Shown: positions 8,233 through 17,785, numbered from the stretch's first letter. The stretch is DNA of 64,000 nucleotides from UBA6918 sp040754425 (GCA_040754425.1 JBFMCR010000023.1:1-64000); one strand, 5' to 3'. Made by a program: numbers and translations. Notes: generated by a model from the letters alone, not told the origin.

Positions 8233-8993
8233 GCGCCCCGGCGCTTGCCAACAAATGCATTCTGGTGACCCGGCCGGCCGGGCAGTCGGACCACATCAGT
8301 CGCCTGATCCGTGATGCCGGCGGCCTGCCTTTCGTGTTTCCCTGCATCGAGATCCGGCCGCCCGACGATCCTGCGCTGCTCGATCGAATTTTGCACGATC
8401 TGGCCGATTTCGACCTCGCCATTTTCGTGAGCCCTACCGCCGTCGCGTGCGCTTTCGGACGCATTGCCGGGCGCGGCTGGCCGCAATCGGTCAGGATTGC
8501 CGCGCCAGGCCAGGGCAGCGCCGGGGCTTTGCGCGCACAAGGCATCGATGGGATCGTCGCCCCGCAGGGCCGCTCCGACAGCGAGGCCCTGCTGGCGCTG
8601 CCGGAGTTGCAGGCCGTCGCCGGCAAGCGCATCGTGATCTTCCGCGGCGAGGGCGGGCGCGAACTCCTGGCGCAGACCCTTGCCAGTCGCGGCGCGACAG
8701 TGGAATACGCTGTTTGCTACCGGCGCGCCAGGCCCGATGCGGACATCACGCCGCTACTGCGGCAGCACGAAAAACAGCCGTTCTCCGCCATCATCCTGAC
8801 CAGCCGCGAAAGCCTGGACAATCTGCGCGCCATGCTCGGCGACGCGTGGGATGCCTTCAAAACCGTACCGGTCTTCGTGCCGCACGTGCGCATCGCCGAA
8901 GCCGCGCGCGAACAAGGCCTGGAATGCGTACAGGTCGCCGAAAACGGAGATGCGGGCACAATGCAGGCTATGATTAAATTCTTCCAGTCATGA
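8229..8993 (+). CDS. hemD: Uroporphyrinogen-III synthase
   Basis: 254 residues; converts hydroxymethylbilane to uroporphyrinogen III. HemD is weakly conserved, but the opening ILVTRPAGQ, the FVSPTAV segment, the APGQGSAGAL region and TSRESLDNL near the end are family features. The start overlaps the hemC stop (ATGA), and its own stop overlaps the hemX start. Position between hemC and hemX makes the call firm. Confidence 0.95.
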   Translation: MSAPALANKCILVTRPAGQSDHISRLIRDAGGLPFVFPCIEIRPPDDPALLDRILHDLADFDLAIFVSPTAVACAFGRIAGRGWPQSVRIAAPGQGSAGALRAQGIDGIVAPQGRSDSEALLALPELQAVAGKRIVIFRGEGGRELLAQTLASRGATVEYAVCYRRARPDADITPLLRQHEKQPFSAIILTSRESLDNLRAMLGDAWDAFKTVPVFVPHVRIAEAAREQGLECVQVAENGDAGTMQAMIKFFQS

Positions 8994-9982
8994 CCGAACA
9001 GACCACACCCCCCGTCTCGCCGCGCCATGCGCTACACGTCAACTGGGGCGTCGTGCTGGCCGTCGTCGCCATCGCCCTCGCCGCCGCCTCCTGGCTCAAC
9101 ATCCAGCGCCACTTCGTCGACGTGAAAACCGACATGGCGCGCAAGCTCGCCGAGTTCGACGCTTCCATCCAGGAAAGCCGGGTGCTGGCGCGCAACGCCG
9201 ACGAACTCATGCGCCAGAACCTTGCGCGCATAGCGCAACTGGAAGCGCAGCAGGCGGGTTCCAGGGAACAGCAGCAGGCGCTGGAGAACCTGTACAAGGA
9301 GCTGGCGCGCGACCGCGACCTCTGGACCCTGTCCGACATCGAACAGATCGTGCTCACTGCCAGCCAGCAGCTTCAGCTGGCTGGCAACGTCAAGGCGGCG
9401 ATCATTGCGCTGGAAACCGCCGACCAGCGCCTGTTGCGCCTGGACAAGCCGCAGTTCACGCGCCTTCGCCAGGCCATCGCCAACGATCTGGCGCGTCTGC
9501 GCGCCACGCCGTTCGTCGACCAGACCGGCATCAGCCTCCGGCTCAATGCGCTGGCGGAAAATATCGGGCAATGGCCGCTGGCCAGCACCCACACCAAAAA
9601 ACCCGCCAGGGAAAAGAACGTCAAACCCAGCCTGACCCGGGACCTCATCGCCGAGTTCAAGAACCTGGTACAGATACGCCGGCTCGACCAGGGCGAACCG
9701 GCCCTGCTCACGCCGGAGCAGGAATACTTCCTGCGCGAGAACCTGAAGCTGCGCCTGCTGAGCGCGCGCCTTGCACTGTTTTCACGCGATGCCGGCGCCT
9801 ACCGGGCCGACCTCGACGCCGCCGGCAAGCTGCTTGCGCGCTATTTCAACACCGAAGATGCCGCCGTCGCGGCGGCCCAGGCCGAACTGCGCAAGCTCGC
9901 CATGCAGAACGTCGTCCCCAGGCTGCCCGAACTCAAGGAAAGCCTGGCTGCGCTGGAGTCCTACCATTCGGTCAAACCATAA
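8990..9982 (+). CDS. hemX: HemX-like membrane protein
   Basis: 330 residues. One N-terminal transmembrane segment (about residues 17-35) is followed by a long coiled-coil-rich periplasmic part. It belongs to the proteobacterial HemX group, often mislabelled as a uroporphyrin methyltransferase; no SAM-binding site is seen. The role is unclear, probably organising haem synthesis at the membrane. It overlaps hemD by four bases and precedes hemY. Confidence 0.88.
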   Translation: MTEQTTPPVSPRHALHVNWGVVLAVVAIALAAASWLNIQRHFVDVKTDMARKLAEFDASIQESRVLARNADELMRQNLARIAQLEAQQAGSREQQQALENLYKELARDRDLWTLSDIEQIVLTASQQLQLAGNVKAAIIALETADQRLLRLDKPQFTRLRQAIANDLARLRATPFVDQTGISLRLNALAENIGQWPLASTHTKKPAREKNVKPSLTRDLIAEFKNLVQIRRLDQGEPALLTPEQEYFLRENLKLRLLSARLALFSRDAGAYRADLDAAGKLLARYFNTEDAAVAAAQAELRKLAMQNVVPRLPELKESLAALESYHSVKP

Positions 9983-9994
9983 AGGGGAAGCGTT

Positions 9995-11170
9995 TTGCGC
10001 TGGCTGATCAGCCTCATCGTCGTCGCCGTTCTCGCTGTCGCCCTCGCGCTGGCCGGACGTTACGATCCGGGTTATGTCGTGCTGGTCTACCCGCCCTGGC
10101 GCGTGGAACTGTCCTTCGTCAGCTTCGTGCTGCTGCTTGCGCTGCTGATCGTGGGCGCCTACCTGCTCACGCGCCTTGCCATCGCCACCCTGAACCTGCC
10201 TAGAACGGTGCGCGAACACAAGGCGCGCAAGGAAGCCGAACGCCAGATCGAGAGTTTTACCGACGCGCTTGCGGCCTTTCTCGAAGGCCGTTTCCAGGAA
10301 GCGGAAAAGATCGCCGCCAAGCTCGTCACCGAGCCGCGCCGCGAAATGCTGGCCCGCGTGCTGGCTGCGCGCGCCGCGCATGAAAGCCGTGCTTATGGCC
10401 GCCGCGACGCTTATCTCGCAGAGGCCAAGGACAACGACCGGCCGCTCGCCGCGCTGTATGCCGAAGCCGAGACCCGGCTGGAAGACCGCGACCTGACGGG
10501 CGCGCTTGCCGCCATCGAGGCCGGCAAGGTGCTCTCGCCCGCGCACACCGCCCTGCAAAAACTGGAACTCAGGGTGCGCCAACAACTGGGGCAATGGGAC
10601 GAGGTGCTCAAGCTCGCCGAACAGCTGGGCAAGGCCAACGCCCTGGACGAAGCCACGCTGCTGCATGTCCGCCGCGCCGCCCACCTAGGCAACATCAAGC
10701 GGCGCACCCACGACTACAAGGGTTTGCAGGATTACTGGAAAAAGCTGCCCGGCGCGGAAAAAACCAATCCTGCCGTCGCGCTGGAGGCCGCCATTACTTT
10801 TGCCCGCAGCGGCGATGCCGATACCGCGGTTGCCATCCTGGAGGATGCGCTCAACAAATCCTGGGATGAAAAGCTCGTCGCCCGCTACGGACAGTTCGTC
10901 GGCAAGGACCCCTTGGCGCAGATCCGGCAGGCCGAGAAATGGCTGGGCGAACACCCGCGCGACGGCGCCTTGCTGATGGCGCTGGCCGACTTGTGCGCGC
11001 ACGAACGACTCTGGGGCAAGGCAAAAAGCTATGCCGAGGCCAGCATAGCCGTGGCGCCGAACGTGGACGGCCACCTTGCGCTCGCCGCCTTCAAGGAACA
11101 AAGCGGGCAGCCGGGCGAGGCCTGCATGCACATGCGCAAGGCGCTGGAACTCTGCCGCAAGGAGGACTAG
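9995..11170 (+). CDS. hemY: HemY-like TPR membrane protein
   Basis: 391 residues: two N-terminal transmembrane segments (to about residue 65), then HemY_N and TPR-like helical repeats. This is the proteobacterial HemY, not the Bacillus protoporphyrinogen oxidase of the same name. The function is poorly known, linked to haem synthesis and envelope stability. The start is TTG at 9995, supported by AAAGGGGAAG just upstream. It is last in the hem operon, and the convergent reductase ends 18 bases away. Confidence 0.9.
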   Translation: MRWLISLIVVAVLAVALALAGRYDPGYVVLVYPPWRVELSFVSFVLLLALLIVGAYLLTRLAIATLNLPRTVREHKARKEAERQIESFTDALAAFLEGRFQEAEKIAAKLVTEPRREMLARVLAARAAHESRAYGRRDAYLAEAKDNDRPLAALYAEAETRLEDRDLTGALAAIEAGKVLSPAHTALQKLELRVRQQLGQWDEVLKLAEQLGKANALDEATLLHVRRAAHLGNIKRRTHDYKGLQDYWKKLPGAEKTNPAVALEAAITFARSGDADTAVAILEDALNKSWDEKLVARYGQFVGKDPLAQIRQAEKWLGEHPRDGALLMALADLCAHERLWGKAKSYAEASIAVAPNVDGHLALAAFKEQSGQPGEACMHMRKALELCRKED

Positions 11171-11188
11171 CCGCGCCCGCCGGACAGG

Positions 11189-12205
11189 TCAATCCGCCTG
11201 ATAGACGAACGAATCCGCAAAGAAGGCCTCTTCCGGCAGCCGACGGGTGCGCGTGAAGCTGTCGCGGGCGGCATCGACCATGGCCGGCGCGCCGCAGGCA
11301 TACACCTCGAAGCCGGACAAATCTTCAAAGTCGTCGAGCACGGCCTGATGCACGAAGCCGACGCGGCCCTGCCAGCGGTCATCGGGCGCCGGATCGGACA
11401 GCACCGGAATGAAAGTGAAATTCCCGTGCGCCTGTTGCCATTGCAGCGGCAGCTCGGCCATGTACAAGTCCTTCTTCGCACGCGCGCCCCAGTACAGGAT
11501 CATCCGGCGCTCGCTTTCCTCGGCAAACAAGTGCTCGATCATGCCCTTGATCGGCGCAAACCCGGTGCCGCCGGCGACGAAGATCATCGGCTTGTCGGAA
11601 TCCTCGCGGATGAAGAAACTGCCGTGCGGCCCCTCGAAGCGCAGGATGTCCTTTTCCTTCATGGCGGAGAACACGTGGTCCGTGAAGCGGCCGCCCGGCA
11701 CGTGGCGCAAATGCAGTTCGATGAACTCGTCGGCGTGCGGCGGATTGGCAATGGAATAGCTGCGGCGTCTGCCATCCTTCAGCAGGAAATCGATGTATTG
11801 CCCGGCGAAAAATTGCAGGCGCTCGTTGGCCGGCAGCTTCAATTGCATCAGCATCACGTCGTCGGCCAGCCTCTCCAGCTTCTGCACGCGGCAGGGCAGG
11901 GTCTTTACCGGCACTTCTCCGGCGGCGCGAATCTCCCTGGCCTCGATCACCAGGTCCGACAGCGGTCTGGCCACGCAAAACAGCGTCTTGCCTTCGGCGA
12001 TCTCGTGGGGTTTCAGGGCGTTTTCCTGGTACTTGCCGTAGTCGACCTTGCCTTCGAGTATCTTGCCCTTGCACGAGCCGCAGGCGCCGTTGCGGCAGCC
12101 ATAGGGCAGGGTAAAGCCTTCGCGCAGGGCGGCGGCAAGTATGGTCTCGTCCTCGTTGACGACGAACTGGTGGCCGCTGGGCCGGATCGTTACCTTGTAA
12201 GACAT
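11189..12205 (-). CDS. 2Fe-2S ferredoxin/FAD/NAD(P) oxidoreductase
   Basis: 338 residues in three domains. A plant-type ferredoxin has GCRNGACGSCKG plus a later CVAR cysteine. The FAD domain has the RRSYSIANPP motif. The NAD domain has FVAGGTGFAPIKGM and ends near YACGAPAMVDAA. Proteins like this are annotated CDP-6-deoxy-delta-3,4-glucoseen reductase in betaproteobacteria, but the resemblance is to general electron-transfer reductases and the acceptor is unknown. It is divergent from the epimerase-like gene with 16 bases between starts. Confidence 0.88.
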   Translation of the reverse strand: MSYKVTIRPSGHQFVVNEDETILAAALREGFTLPYGCRNGACGSCKGKILEGKVDYGKYQENALKPHEIAEGKTLFCVARPLSDLVIEAREIRAAGEVPVKTLPCRVQKLERLADDVMLMQLKLPANERLQFFAGQYIDFLLKDGRRRSYSIANPPHADEFIELHLRHVPGGRFTDHVFSAMKEKDILRFEGPHGSFFIREDSDKPMIFVAGGTGFAPIKGMIEHLFAEESERRMILYWGARAKKDLYMAELPLQWQQAHGNFTFIPVLSDPAPDDRWQGRVGFVHQAVLDDFEDLSGFEVYACGAPAMVDAARDSFTRTRRLPEEAFFADSFVYQAD

Positions 12206-12221
12206 GACTTAAAATTCGCTG

Positions 12222-13100
12222 ATGAAAAAACACTCACTGTTGATTGTCGGCATGGGCGACATCGGCCGCCGCCTTGCCGTTTCCCATCCTGCCATGAGGG
12301 TTGTGGGCGTCGCCCGCTCCGTCGAATCCGCGGCCTCGGTGCGCGCCGCCGGGGCGACGCCGGTCTCCGCCGACCTCGACCGGCGCGCGAGCCTCACCCG
12401 CCTGGCGGGCCTGTCGCCGTGGGTGCTGCATCTCGCACCGCCGCCCACGGACAGCGATGGCGACCCGCGCACCCGCCGCCTGATCGCCGCGCTGGCAAAG
12501 CGTGGCAGTCTACCACGCCGCCTGGTCTATATCAGCACCAGCGGGGTATACGGAAACTGCAACGGCGAAAGAGTCTTCGAGCATCGCCCCACTGCCGCGA
12601 AAACCCCGCGCGCCGGTCGCCGCGTCGATGCCGAGCGCCGATTGCGCCGCTTCGCCGCGCGCAACGGCATCAAGCTCAGCATCCTGCGTGCGCCCGGCAT
12701 ATACGCCGCCGACCGCCTGCCGCTCGAACGCATCCGCAGGCAGACGCCGGCAGTGAGGAGCGAGGAGGACAGCTACACCAACCACATCCACGCCGACGAC
12801 CTGGCCAATCTGGTCTGGCTCGCACTGTTTCGCGGCAGGAACAACCGGGTCTACCATGCCGTGGACGACAGCGTGAAGAAAATGGGCGACTACTTCGACA
12901 GGGTGGCCGACCATTTCGGCCTGCCCAGACCCCCGCGCATCCCGCGCGCAGAAGCGCAGGAAGCGCTGTCGCCCGCATTGCTGTCTTTTCTCGGCGAGTC
13001 GCGCATCCTCGACAACACACGATTGAAAACCGAACTGCGCGCGAAGCTCAAATATCCCGATGTGGAAACCTGTCTGAAGGAAATTCGGGTTCCCTCCTGA
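12222..13100 (+). CDS. NAD(P)-dependent epimerase/dehydratase-like protein (YeeZ-type)
   Basis: 292 residues beginning with a nucleotide-binding strand and turn, LLIVGMGDIGRRLA, followed by a catalytic-region segment VYISTSGVYGNCNGE and a YTNHIHADDLANLVW stretch. This places it in the extended SDR superfamily close to YeeZ-like proteins. The substrate is unknown. Its last 53 bases overlap the convergent fxsA gene, so the two 3' ends are antisense. Confidence 0.82.
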   Translation: MKKHSLLIVGMGDIGRRLAVSHPAMRVVGVARSVESAASVRAAGATPVSADLDRRASLTRLAGLSPWVLHLAPPPTDSDGDPRTRRLIAALAKRGSLPRRLVYISTSGVYGNCNGERVFEHRPTAAKTPRAGRRVDAERRLRRFAARNGIKLSILRAPGIYAADRLPLERIRRQTPAVRSEEDSYTNHIHADDLANLVWLALFRGRNNRVYHAVDDSVKKMGDYFDRVADHFGLPRPPRIPRAEAQEALSPALLSFLGESRILDNTRLKTELRAKLKYPDVETCLKEIRVPS

Positions 13101-13473
13101 ACTCGCCCTCGATGATGTCGTCGTTCGCCGCCGGTCGCGACATGGGCGAACGTTTCCAGGTGCCCGGATAAAGCAGCAGAACCAGGGCCATGACGTCGGT
13201 GATGAGGCCGGGGAACATCAGCAGACCGCCGGCGACGAACAGGCGGGTGGACGTGAAGAGCGCGCGAAAAGGCGTTTCGCCGCGCTGCATGGTAAACAGC
13301 ATGCGCGGGGCGAAGGCGATGCGCTCGAAACGGATGAGGGCGATGCCGCCCAAAAAGGCCGCCGTCAGCCAGGCCAGCGTCCACCAGCCGATCCGTTCCG
13401 CCAGCCACATGATGGACAGCGCTTCGGCCACGGGAAAGGCGATCAGCAGAAAAAGCAACAACCAGGGATACAT
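13048..13473 (-). CDS. fxsA: FxsA-family membrane protein
   Basis: 141 residues starting MYPWLLLFLLIAFPVAEALS, with the early glutamate and later GGIALIRFERIAF and GLLMFPGLITDVMALVLLL segments of the FxsA family; about three or four membrane segments. E. coli FxsA affects phage F exclusion when overproduced; the native role is unknown. The ATG at 13473 fits the family start better than an upstream TTG at 13557. It converges with the epimerase-like gene. Confidence 0.85.
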   Translation of the reverse strand: MYPWLLLFLLIAFPVAEALSIMWLAERIGWWTLAWLTAAFLGGIALIRFERIAFAPRMLFTMQRGETPFRALFTSTRLFVAGGLLMFPGLITDVMALVLLLYPGTWKRSPMSRPAANDDIIEGEFRREPEFPSDRFPHRDI

Positions 13474-13613
13474 GTCGGGGTCTTTCAGTAGCAGAATGGC
13501 AGGGGCTGCCGACGCCGGATTTCGCAGCTCCTTGAAATCGGCGTCGACGATTTGCAAATTTGGGTGTTTCGTGCCAGTTCAATCCGTTCATTGCACAAAT
13601 ACAATTTTCAACC

Positions 13614-13940
13614 ATGGGCGTCCTGATCGTGTTTTCCACCTTCCCCGATGAAGCCAGCGCCCGCGCGGCGGCGGACTCGCTGGTGGAGAGCCGCCTGGCC
13701 GCCTGTGCCAGCATCCTGCCCGGCATCGATTCGATTTACCGCTGGCAGGGCAGAATCGAAGTGTCCAGCGAGGTCATGCTGGTAATCAAGACCACGCAGG
13801 AAGCCTACCCGCAGCTTGAGCCGGCGCTGAAAGCCTGCCACCCTTACGAACTTCCGGAAATTCTCGCTGTCCGAGCCGAAGCCGGCCTGCCGGGCTATCT
13901 GGAATGGGTGGCGCAGGAAACCGCCCGCAACAACAAATAA
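13614..13940 (+). CDS. cutA: CutA-family protein
   Basis: 108 residues: VLIVFSTFPDEASA, LAACASILPGIDSIYRWQG, MLVIKTTQ, and HPYELPEILAV match the trimeric CutA1 family. It was first linked to divalent cation tolerance, but the biochemical role is not settled. The start at 13614 is chosen because the conserved core begins immediately. It is 12 bases ahead of dsbD, the common cutA-dsbD pairing. Confidence 0.95.
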   Translation: MGVLIVFSTFPDEASARAAADSLVESRLAACASILPGIDSIYRWQGRIEVSSEVMLVIKTTQEAYPQLEPALKACHPYELPEILAVRAEAGLPGYLEWVAQETARNNK

Positions 13941-13952
13941 CGAGAGACCGCC

Positions 13953-16229
13953 ATGAATCGCCTGACCCGAACATTGCTTGCCCTGCCATGCCTATTGCTG
14001 ACGCTTGCCGCCGGCAGCGGCCACGCGCAGGAATTCCTCGACCCCGAGGAGGCCTTCAAGTTTTCCGCCCGCGTGATCGACGCCAAAACCATTAAGGCAA
14101 GCTGGAAAATCGCCGACGGCTACTATTTGTACAAGGACAAGTTCAAGTTCGCCTTGACCGGCGCCCGGCTTGGCAACGCCCGCTATCCGGCTGGCACGAT
14201 CAAGGATGACCCGACTTTCGGCTCGGTCGAGGTCTACAAGAAATCGGTCAGCATCGAGCTGCCGGTGACGCGCGAGGCCGGCGGCCCCCTGCCGGTGACG
14301 CTGGAAGCGACTTTCCAGGGCTGTGCCGAAGACGGCGTGTGCTACATGCCCGTCACTTCCACGGCTTCGCTCAGTCTCCCCGCACTCGATGCACCCCAGG
14401 CCGCTGCGGCAGCGCCGCAACAAAGCGCTGCCCCGGCTTCGGCGCTGGCCGGACTGCGCAGCCTGGCGGGCAATGACGGCAGCGCCGAGCTGCTGCTGCC
14501 CGATGAGGCATTCAAGGCCGAGGCGCGACTCAAGGATGCGCAGACCGTGGCAGTCGACTACGGCATCGCCAAGGATTATTACCTTTATCGCGACAAGCTG
14601 AAATTTGTCGTCAAGTCGCCGGCGGACGTGACTGCCGGCAACGTCTCCACCCCGGCGCCGGACGTGAAGGACGACCCCAGCTTCGGCCGCACCGAGGTCT
14701 ACCACAAGGACTTCACCGCCGAAGTGGCACTGTCGCGTCCGCTCAAGGAAGGCGAAGAACTGGCGGTGGAAGTCCATTACCAGGGGTGCAGCGAACTGGG
14801 CGTGTGCTACCCCCCCAGCAGCAAGACGTTTACTCTGGTCGCAAGGAGCGCTGTCGCGGCCGAAACCGTATCCGGCCTGGAGGAGAATGCGCAAGCCGAC
14901 ATCGGCGACGTAGGCAGCATCGAAAGAACCCTCAACAAGGGCGGCCTGTGGGTGGCGATCGTGGCCTTCTTCGGCTTTGGCCTGGCACTTTCCCTCACCC
15001 CCTGCGTGTTCCCGATGATCCCCATCCTGTCCGGCATCATCGCAGGACAAAAGAACGTCACCCACGCCGGCGGCTTTTTCCTCTCGCTCGCCTATGTGCT
15101 GGGCATGGCCATCACCTACGCCATCATCGGCGTGATCGCCGCCCAGTCCGGCACCCTGCTGTCCAACGCGCTGCAAAACCCGGTCGCGCTGGGCATCGGC
15201 GCTGCCATCTTCGTGGCGCTGGCGCTGTCCATGTTCGGCTTCTATGACATCCAGCTGCCGAGCGCACTGCAAAGCAAGCTCACCGAGACCTCGAACAAGC
15301 TGCATGGCGGCCATTTCACCGGTGTATTCGGCATGGGTGCGCTTTCCGCCCTCATCGTCGGCCCCTGCGTGGCGCCACCCCTGGCGGCGGCGCTGGCCTA
15401 CATCGCCCAGACGGGTGACAGCCTCAAGGGCGGCCTGTCGCTGTTCTTCCTCGCCCTGGGCATGGGCGTGCCGCTCCTTGCGGTCGGGCTGTCGGCAGGC
15501 ACGCTGATGCTGAAGGCCGGCCCCTGGATGAACGGCGTGAAATACTTCTTCGGCGTCGCCATGCTGGGCGTGGCGATCTGGCTGATTTCGCCCTTCCTGC
15601 CCGGCTGGATGGTCATGGCGCTGTGGTCCGCCCTGCTGATCATTTCCGCCGTCTACCTGCACGCGCTCGATGCCCTGCCGGCCCCGGTCACGGGCTGGAA
15701 GAAGTTCTGGAAAGGCGTGGGCGTGGTGCTCTTGGTCACCGGCGTCGGCCTGCTGCTGGGCGCGCTCGGCGGCAGCCGCGACGTGCTCCAACCGCTGACC
15801 ATATACCAGGGCGTGATGGCGGGCCCGATCGGCGGCGCGTCAGCCGCTGCAGCAACACAGGGTTCGGCGCTGCCGTTCGAGAAAGTGAAAACCGGCGCCG
15901 AACTGGACCGGCGCCTGGCCGAGGCGAAAGCCGCCGGCCGGCCGGTCATGCTCGACTTCTACGCCGACTGGTGCGTGTCCTGCAAGGAATTCGACAAGTT
16001 CACCTTCTCCGACGCCCGCGTTCAGGCCCGGCTCAAGGACGTGCTGCTGCTGAGAGCCGATGTCACCGACAACACCGCGGACGACAAGGAACTGCTCAAG
16101 CGCTTCGGCCTGTTCGGTCCGCCCGGCCTGATTTTCTGGAAGGCCCAGGGCGAGCAGTCCGCATACAAGGTCATCGGCTATGAGCCAGCCGACAAGTTTT
16201 TGGCCAGCATCGACAAGGCTTTGAAGTAA
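13953..16229 (+). CDS. dsbD: Thiol:disulfide interchange protein DsbD with duplicated alpha domain
   Basis: 758 residues, well above the usual 560-620. After a signal peptide there are two copies of the periplasmic DsbD alpha domain, at about residues 26-140 and 175-305. Each retains its cysteine pair, GCAEDGVCYMP and GCSELGVCYPP. The membrane core follows with LTPCVFPMIPIL and GPCVAPPLAAAL, then a C-terminal thioredoxin domain with FYADWCVSCKEF. DsbD carries electrons from cytoplasmic thioredoxin to periplasmic disulfide isomerases and cytochrome c maturation. The extra alpha domain suggests an additional partner. Confidence 0.95.
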   Translation: MNRLTRTLLALPCLLLTLAAGSGHAQEFLDPEEAFKFSARVIDAKTIKASWKIADGYYLYKDKFKFALTGARLGNARYPAGTIKDDPTFGSVEVYKKSVSIELPVTREAGGPLPVTLEATFQGCAEDGVCYMPVTSTASLSLPALDAPQAAAAAPQQSAAPASALAGLRSLAGNDGSAELLLPDEAFKAEARLKDAQTVAVDYGIAKDYYLYRDKLKFVVKSPADVTAGNVSTPAPDVKDDPSFGRTEVYHKDFTAEVALSRPLKEGEELAVEVHYQGCSELGVCYPPSSKTFTLVARSAVAAETVSGLEENAQADIGDVGSIERTLNKGGLWVAIVAFFGFGLALSLTPCVFPMIPILSGIIAGQKNVTHAGGFFLSLAYVLGMAITYAIIGVIAAQSGTLLSNALQNPVALGIGAAIFVALALSMFGFYDIQLPSALQSKLTETSNKLHGGHFTGVFGMGALSALIVGPCVAPPLAAALAYIAQTGDSLKGGLSLFFLALGMGVPLLAVGLSAGTLMLKAGPWMNGVKYFFGVAMLGVAIWLISPFLPGWMVMALWSALLIISAVYLHALDALPAPVTGWKKFWKGVGVVLLVTGVGLLLGALGGSRDVLQPLTIYQGVMAGPIGGASAAAATQGSALPFEKVKTGAELDRRLAEAKAAGRPVMLDFYADWCVSCKEFDKFTFSDARVQARLKDVLLLRADVTDNTADDKELLKRFGLFGPPGLIFWKAQGEQSAYKVIGYEPADKFLASIDKALK

Positions 16230-16246
16230 CGGCCAGACACAGGCGG

Positions 16247-16771
16247 ATGAACCGACACAACTGGCTACTCGCCAGCGCCGCCGCCTTGGCCCTGCTGGCG
16301 GGAGCGGGCGTGGCGACCTGGCTCAAGCAGCCGGGCACAGCCAACCCCGGAGCGGCCGAGGCCCTGTTCTCGGCGTCCCTGCCGGATATGCAAAATCGGC
16401 GGCAAACCCTGGCCCGATACCGCGGCAAGGTTCTCGTGGTAAATTTCTGGGCGACCTGGTGCCCGCCCTGCCGCGAGGAAGTGCCGGTATTCATTCGGGC
16501 ACAGACCGAACACGGGGGCAAAGGCCTGCAATTCGTCGGCATTGCCCTGGACGATCCCGCGCGGGTTGCCGATTTCGTGCGCGCGTTCGGCATCAATTAT
16601 CCGGTATTGATCGGCGGCATCGACGAGTCGGAGACTTTGCGCAAACTGGGCAACCCCGGCGGGGGACTGCCGTATACGCTGATCTACGGGCGCGACGGCC
16701 GACTGCGGGAAAAGATCATCGGCGGACTAGACCGGGCGCGGCTGGAGCGTCTGATTCAACCCCTAATCTAA
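16247..16771 (+). CDS. TlpA-like membrane-anchored thioredoxin
   Basis: 174 residues with an N-terminal signal/anchor helix and an AhpC-TSA/TlpA fold. The redox site is VNFWATWCPPCREE. It lies 17 bases after dsbD, so it is a likely acceptor of DsbD electrons, perhaps for cytochrome c or other periplasmic thiols. The exact client is unknown. Confidence 0.92.
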   Translation: MNRHNWLLASAAALALLAGAGVATWLKQPGTANPGAAEALFSASLPDMQNRRQTLARYRGKVLVVNFWATWCPPCREEVPVFIRAQTEHGGKGLQFVGIALDDPARVADFVRAFGINYPVLIGGIDESETLRKLGNPGGGLPYTLIYGRDGRLREKIIGGLDRARLERLIQPLI

Positions 16772-16829
16772 CCCGAATTTCCCGTCAATATCTGGACAAG
16801 TTCGCTGAACTTGTATCAAACTTGCGCCC

Positions 16830-17360
16830 ATGCCGAAATCGACCAGCACGCGCAGGGGCAGCAAAACCGTGGCCTTACCCAAGGCCATTCTGGTTTTGCA
16901 CGGCCCCAACCTCAATCTGCTGGGCAGCCGCGAGCCGCAGCATTACGGTCTCGCCACCCTCGAAGACATCAACCGGACGCTGAAAACGCGTGGCGAAGCC
17001 TGCGGCGTCAACGTGGAAAGCTTCCAAAGCAACCACGAGGGCGCGCTGATCGACAGGGTGCAGCAAGCCAAGCTGGACGGCGTTGATTTCATCCTGATCA
17101 ATCCCGCCGGGTATACGCATACCAGCGTGGCCTTGCGCGATGCGCTGGCAGCCGTTGCCATACCCTTCGTTGAAGTGCACCTGTCGAATGTCCACGCACG
17201 GGAACCCTTCCGGCGCCATTCCTATTTCTCCGACCTGGCGCTGGGCACCATCGCTGGGCTGGGCGCCCAGGGCTACGAGCTTGCGCTGGAGTTCGCCCTG
17301 CGTCATTTACACGTGAAAGTCACAAGTCATGGATCTCAGAAAACTGAAAAAACTCATTGA
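16830..17360 (+). CDS. aroQ: Type II 3-dehydroquinate dehydratase
   Basis: Third step of the shikimate pathway. Visible are ILVLHGPNLNLLGSREP, QSNHEGALID, INPAGYTHTSVALRDAL and FVEVHLSNVHAREPFRRHS, all diagnostic of the small dodecameric type II enzyme. At 176 residues it has a basic N-terminal extension. A GTG at 16869, with AGGGG upstream, is a plausible alternative start. The 3' end overlaps accB by 32 bases, and the aroQ-accB-accC order is classic. Confidence 0.96.
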   Translation: MPKSTSTRRGSKTVALPKAILVLHGPNLNLLGSREPQHYGLATLEDINRTLKTRGEACGVNVESFQSNHEGALIDRVQQAKLDGVDFILINPAGYTHTSVALRDALAAVAIPFVEVHLSNVHAREPFRRHSYFSDLALGTIAGLGAQGYELALEFALRHLHVKVTSHGSQKTEKTH

Positions 17361-17781
17361 TCTGGTGGAGGAGTCCGGCATTGCGGAGCTGGAAATCACC
17401 GAGGGCGAAGAAAAGGTGCGCATCGCGCGCATCATTGCCGGCAACCAGCCGGTTTACATGAATACTCCCATGCCGGCCCCGACCGTTCCCGTCGCGCCCG
17501 CCGAGCCGGCTGTCGCGGCGGCCGAAGCCGCCCCCGCCGAGCCCGAGGGCCATGTGGTGCGCTCGCCCATGGTAGGCACTTTCTACCGCGCCCCCTCGCC
17601 CGGCGCCAAGGCATTCGCGGAAGTCGGGCAAAGCGTGTCCGTCGGCGACACGCTTTGCATCATAGAGGCCATGAAGCTCCTGAACGAGATCGAAGCCGAC
17701 CAGGGCGGGGTGATCAAAGCCATTCTGGTCGAGAACGGCCAGCCGGTGGAATACGGCGAACCGCTTTTTATCATTGGATAA
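17329..17781 (+). CDS. accB: Biotin carboxyl carrier protein of acetyl-CoA carboxylase
   Basis: 150 residues. A short N-terminal helix region (MDLRKLKKLIDLVEESG) is followed by an Ala/Pro-rich linker, then the biotinyl domain with the acceptor lysine in EAMKLLNEIE (K116). It carries carboxybiotin between AccC and the transferase in fatty acid synthesis. It starts inside aroQ. A heptamer-arm element begins a few bases after its stop. Confidence 0.98.
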   Translation: MDLRKLKKLIDLVEESGIAELEITEGEEKVRIARIIAGNQPVYMNTPMPAPTVPVAPAEPAVAAAEAAPAEPEGHVVRSPMVGTFYRAPSPGAKAFAEVGQSVSVGDTLCIIEAMKLLNEIEADQGGVIKAILVENGQPVEYGEPLFIIG

Positions 17782-17785
17782 GAAA

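Noticed and set aside
13992..15791. Long minus-strand ORF opposite dsbD
   Set aside because: A GC-rich shadow of dsbD; no family motifs or ribosome site, while dsbD is unmistakable.
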